NCBI GenBank assembly: GCA_030043395.1
Contig: JASHXW010000378.1
Span: 1 to 9,159, forward strand
DNA length: 9,159 bases
Reading direction: 5' to 3'
Origin: Streptosporangiaceae bacterium
GTDB taxonomy: Bacteria > Actinomycetota > Actinomycetes > Streptosporangiales > Streptosporangiaceae
Part shown: positions 6,792-9,159 of the stretch, piece by piece
Position numbering within the stretch: the first letter of the stretch is position 1
Layout: each line of letters opens with the position of its first letter
Translations under genes and position numbers: made by a program
Notes under the pieces: model-generated
The model's database searches: none
What the model was told of the DNA's origin: nothing
What the model saw: the letters and a program-made list of their open reading frames with translations, nothing else

Positions 6792-8444
6792 GTGCCAGCC
6801 AATCCCTCGCCAGCCAAGCCCGAGCCAGCAGGGCAAGACGACAAGCAGGCCAGCCTCCCGGCGCAGCCCGATCGCCGCAACGTGCTGCTGGCCGGAGCGG
6901 CCCTCGGAGCCGGAGTACTCGTTTCGCGCGGGCAAACCGCTACCAGAGTCGCGCGGCCCGCCGTCCGAGCCAGGACCACCGGGATCGCCTTCCCCGCGCG
7001 TCCGGGGAGCAAGCCGACTTCGTCGGACTGGGCCGCGCTGCGGGCGAGCCTGTCGACGCACCGGCTGGCAATGCCAGGCGAGAAGCCGTACCTGAAAGAC
7101 ATTCAGCTCTTCGACCCCGACTTCGACTCGCTGCGCCCAGCCGGGGTGGCTTACTGCGGCAACCACGCGGACGTCAGCAACTGCCTGAGCTTCGTGACGA
7201 AGTTCGCCATGCCGGTGCGAGCCCGCTCGGGCGGCCACAGCTATGCCGGATGGTCCAGCGTGACTGGCGGCCTGATCGTCGACGTGACCGACATGAACAG
7301 CTTCAGCGTCGGCAACGGGACCGCGACCGTGGGGACGGGCATCGACCTGATCAACCTCTACAACCACCTGGCCTCGCACGGCCTGGCCCTGCCCGGAGGT
7401 TCATGCCCGACCGTGGGCGTCGCCGGACTCACCCTCGGCGGCGGCGTCGGCGTGCTGGCCCATCAGTACGGGCTGGCCTGCGACAACCTCGAATCCGTCG
7501 GGATCGTCATCGCCGACGGCAGCTTCCTTACCTGCGACTCGAGCCGCAACTCTGACCTGTACTGGGCAAGCCGCGGTGGCGGCGGCGGGAACTTCGGCAT
7601 CGCCACGACGTTCACGTTCCGGACGCCCAAGCTCAGCTCGCTGGTCCTGTTCTTCCTGTCCTGGCCGTGGTCGGATGCGGCCCAGGTGGTCAACGCCTGG
7701 CAGTCCTGGGCTCCGTCCGCGCCAGACGAGCTGTGGTCGAACATGCACCTCAGCGCTGCCTTCGGGAGCCCGAACTCGATGACCATCGGCGTCGGCGGGA
7801 CCTACATCGGCAGCGTCGCGGGCGCAGAGAGCCATCTCGAGAATCTGTACCGGAAGGTCGGCACGTCCCCGAGCTCGTCGTCGGTTGTCAGCAACTCCAT
7901 TCTCACCGCCATGCTGGTCGAGGCCGGGTGCTACGGGTACACGGTGCCTGAGTGCTCGACCGGCCCCGGCGGCAAGCTGTCCCGGGTGCCGTTCTACGCC
8001 AAGTCGGACTTCTTCACCAGCAAGCTCGACTCCTCGGGGATTAGCGCGCTGCTAGGCGGCATCGAGCAGGCTGGCAAGACGGCTGGCGCCTCGGGCGGAT
8101 CAGCCTCGATCTCGTTCGACGCGTTCGGCGGCGCGGTCAACAAGGTGGCGGCCGACGCGACCGCCTTCGTGCACCGCGACACCCTGTGGCTGTCCCAGTA
8201 CTACACGCAATGGAACTACCCGGGTAACAGCAAGCTCGTGGCTAATCAGCACCGCTGGCTGCGCTCGTTCTACGCGGATCTGCACCCGCACGCCAGCGGC
8301 CAGGCCTACCAGAACTACATCGATCCCGAGCTCACTGACTGGCGCCAGGCCTACTACGGGTCCAACTATGCCCAGCTGTCCTCGATCAAGAAGAAGTACG
8401 ACCCGCACAAGCTGTTCACGTTCCCCCAGGCCATCACCTTCTGA
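6792..8444 (+). CDS. Tat-exported FAD-binding oxidoreductase of the berberine bridge enzyme-like family
   Basis: A 550-residue flavoprotein (FAD_binding_4 plus C-terminal BBE domain). Near the N-terminus, DRRNVLLAGAALGAGVLV (27-44) is a twin-arginine signal, so the folded, flavin-loaded protein is probably exported. The FAD domain shows RARSGGHSYAGW with H149 and PGGSCPTVGVAG with C205. These match the His and Cys that attach FAD covalently at two points in berberine bridge enzyme and glucooligosaccharide oxidase. LTLGGGVGVLAHQYGLACDN and SRGGGGGNFGI complete the flavin fold. The end, YQNYIDPEL then YYGSNYAQLSSIKKKYDPHKLFTFPQAI, is a typical BBE domain. Members oxidise sugars or alcohols, or close rings in natural products, passing electrons to oxygen; the substrate here is not predictable. 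The start is GTG 6792, chosen on the ribosome binding site; GTG 6783 is the alternative. It lies 102 nt after the regulator and 68 nt before kstD, possibly a separate unit. Confidence 0.92.
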   Translation: MPANPSPAKPEPAGQDDKQASLPAQPDRRNVLLAGAALGAGVLVSRGQTATRVARPAVRARTTGIAFPARPGSKPTSSDWAALRASLSTHRLAMPGEKPYLKDIQLFDPDFDSLRPAGVAYCGNHADVSNCLSFVTKFAMPVRARSGGHSYAGWSSVTGGLIVDVTDMNSFSVGNGTATVGTGIDLINLYNHLASHGLALPGGSCPTVGVAGLTLGGGVGVLAHQYGLACDNLESVGIVIADGSFLTCDSSRNSDLYWASRGGGGGNFGIATTFTFRTPKLSSLVLFFLSWPWSDAAQVVNAWQSWAPSAPDELWSNMHLSAAFGSPNSMTIGVGGTYIGSVAGAESHLENLYRKVGTSPSSSSVVSNSILTAMLVEAGCYGYTVPECSTGPGGKLSRVPFYAKSDFFTSKLDSSGISALLGGIEQAGKTAGASGGSASISFDAFGGAVNKVAADATAFVHRDTLWLSQYYTQWNYPGNSKLVANQHRWLRSFYADLHPHASGQAYQNYIDPELTDWRQAYYGSNYAQLSSIKKKYDPHKLFTFPQAITF

Positions 8445-8476
8445 CCTGCAAGGCCCCTCAGCCACTCCGCGAAAAC

Positions 8477-8490
8477 TGGAACGTGTTCTA
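8477..8490. promoter_or_regulatory. KstR-type operator
   Basis: The 14-mer TGGAACGTGTTCTA fits the consensus TnnAACnnGTTnnA recalled for KstR, the TetR-family repressor of cholesterol catabolism genes in mycobacteria and rhodococci, at every fixed position. Its arms TGGAAC and GTTCTA form an inverted repeat with one mismatch. It overlaps the putative -10 of kstD and sits 22 nt before the start codon, so a bound repressor would block transcription. Steroid CoA thioesters are the known KstR inducers. Confidence 0.75.
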
Positions 8491-8494
8491 GTAT
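8489..8494 (+). promoter_or_regulatory. Putative -10 element of kstD
   Basis: TAGTAT fits the -10 consensus at five of six positions and would start transcription near 8501, just ahead of the ribosome binding site. No good -35 is seen at 17 or 18 nt. Its overlap with the KstR-type operator supports a repressible promoter. Confidence 0.5.
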
Positions 8495-8502
8495 TGTCCC
8501 GC

Positions 8503-8508
8503 GGAGGT
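8503..8508 (+). promoter_or_regulatory. Ribosome binding site of kstD
   Basis: GGAGGT with 4 nt to the ATG at 8513. It fixes the start of the gene that runs off the right edge of the window. Confidence 0.8.
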
Positions 8509-8512
8509 GGCC

Positions 8513-9159
8513 ATGGGCGCGCAGGATGCCGAGTTCGACGTCGTCATCGCCGGCAGCGGCGCGGCCGGGATGACCGCCGCGCTGGCCGCCGCCAGCAAGG
8601 GCCTCAGCGTCGTCGTGCTCGAGAAGACTTCCCACTTCGGCGGCTCGACCGCTCGCTCCGGGGGCGGCCTGTGGGTGCCAGGCAACGCCGTGCTCCGGCA
8701 GGCCGGGGTCAAGGAAAGCCCGGAGGGGGCAAGCACGTACCTGGCGCACGTGGCCGGCGAGTCGGTCGAGCCTGCCCGGCAGCAGGCGGTGCTCAAGCAT
8801 GGCCCGGCGATGCTGGACCTCGTGCGCTCGATGACCCCGGTCCACTTCGCCTGGATTCCCGGTTACGCGGACTACTATCCCGAGGCGCCGGGCGGGCTCG
8901 CCAGCGGCCGCACCATCGAGCCGGTGCCGTTCGACGGCCGGGTGCTCGGCGATCATCTCGCCAGCCTGAACCCGCCCTACCTGCCCGTCCCGGACGGGGT
9001 GGCGATCACGGCGGCCGACTACCGCTGGCTGAGCCTTGGCACCCGCCATCCTCGGGCGATCTGGACCACGGTCAAGGTAGCCGCCAGGACTGCCAGGACC
9101 AAGCTGCTGCACCAGCGCACGCTGAGCCTGGGCCAGGCACTCGCAGCCGGCTTGCGCGC
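8513..9159 (+). CDS. kstD: 3-ketosteroid delta1-dehydrogenase (3-oxosteroid 1-dehydrogenase), N-terminal part
   Basis: The first 215 codons of a flavoprotein that introduces the C1-C2 double bond in ring A of 3-ketosteroids, a key step before steroid ring opening. The frame is open to the window end; full-length members have about 510-570 residues, so over half is missing. FDVVIAGSGAAGMTAALAAA (8-27) is the FAD-binding Rossmann fold with GSGAAG and E37 at the end of strand 2. HFGGSTARSGGGLWVPGN (41-58) is the flavin loop strongly typical of KstD and related fumarate-reductase-like dehydrogenases. IPGYADYYPEAPGG (115-128), LNPPYLPVP and ADYRWLSLGTRHPRA are KstD-specific stretches in my recollection of the family. 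The first active-site tyrosine should fall in or near GYADYY. The start has GGAGGT 4 nt upstream. The KstR-type site in the promoter independently supports a steroid role. A related FAD dehydrogenase for another 3-ketosteroid position is the main alternative. Confidence 0.9.
   Translation, partial: MGAQDAEFDVVIAGSGAAGMTAALAAASKGLSVVVLEKTSHFGGSTARSGGGLWVPGNAVLRQAGVKESPEGASTYLAHVAGESVEPARQQAVLKHGPAMLDLVRSMTPVHFAWIPGYADYYPEAPGGLASGRTIEPVPFDGRVLGDHLASLNPPYLPVPDGVAITAADYRWLSLGTRHPRAIWTTVKVAARTARTKLLHQRTLSLGQALAAGLR

Noticed and set aside
6411..7379. Long open frame of 322 codons on the - strand
   Set aside because: It lies antisense to the regulator end and the FAD oxidase, whose domains are unmistakable. 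Its sequence is low-complexity Arg/Gly/Ala/Val/His typical of the shadow frame in GC-rich DNA.
8366..9112. Open frame of 248 codons on the - strand
   Set aside because: It is antisense to kstD and the oxidase end, has no recognisable domain, and is explained by high third-position GC of the real genes.

Overview
The window is GC-rich DNA (strong G/C preference at third codon positions, frequent GTG/TTG alternatives) with typically actinobacterial gene content. These include tdh-kbl and ltaE threonine-degradation genes, a Tat-exported berberine-bridge-type flavoprotein, and a 3-ketosteroid delta1-dehydrogenase behind a KstR-type operator. The genus cannot be fixed from the sequence. No rRNA, tRNA, CRISPR array, transposase or prophage signal was seen. 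The layout is that of ordinary chromosomal metabolic and regulatory genes.

Layout: (1) 1-169, + strand: the 3' end of a probable antibiotic-biosynthesis-monooxygenase/heme-oxygenase-like (ABM) protein. Its stop codon interlocks with that of kbl. (2) 166-2437, - strand: tdh then kbl, the two-step route from threonine to glycine plus acetyl-CoA. (3) 2572-3606, + strand, divergent from tdh: a threonine aldolase, the one-step route from threonine to glycine plus acetaldehyde. The first 3.6 kb is therefore a threonine/glycine locus. (4) 3635-4300, - strand: a RimJ/RimL-like GNAT acetyltransferase convergent with ltaE. A perfect hairpin lies upstream of it, and beyond that a 58-residue small protein with a strong ribosome binding site (4423-4599, -). 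(5) 4667-5959, - strand: an MFS exporter, divergent from an ArsR-like winged-helix regulator (6057-6689, +). The 97-bp region between them carries five TTCAYGT half-sites arranged symmetrically on an 18-bp grid, most likely the regulator's operator. (6) 6792-8444, + strand: a Tat-targeted FAD-linked oxidase with both residues for bicovalent flavin. (7) 8513 to the window end, + strand: the N-terminal 215 codons of a KstD-type ketosteroid dehydrogenase. Its promoter holds a perfect match to the KstR consensus TnnAACnnGTTnnA.

The most informative non-coding signals are the symmetric half-site array at 5968-6037 and the KstR-like operator at 8477-8490. The latter implies that steroid-catabolism genes lie in or beyond the right end. 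The most notable coding oddity is a Cys-to-Tyr change at the third structural zinc ligand of Tdh. No clearly new multi-gene system is visible. The locus reads as known families with some unusual regulatory architecture.
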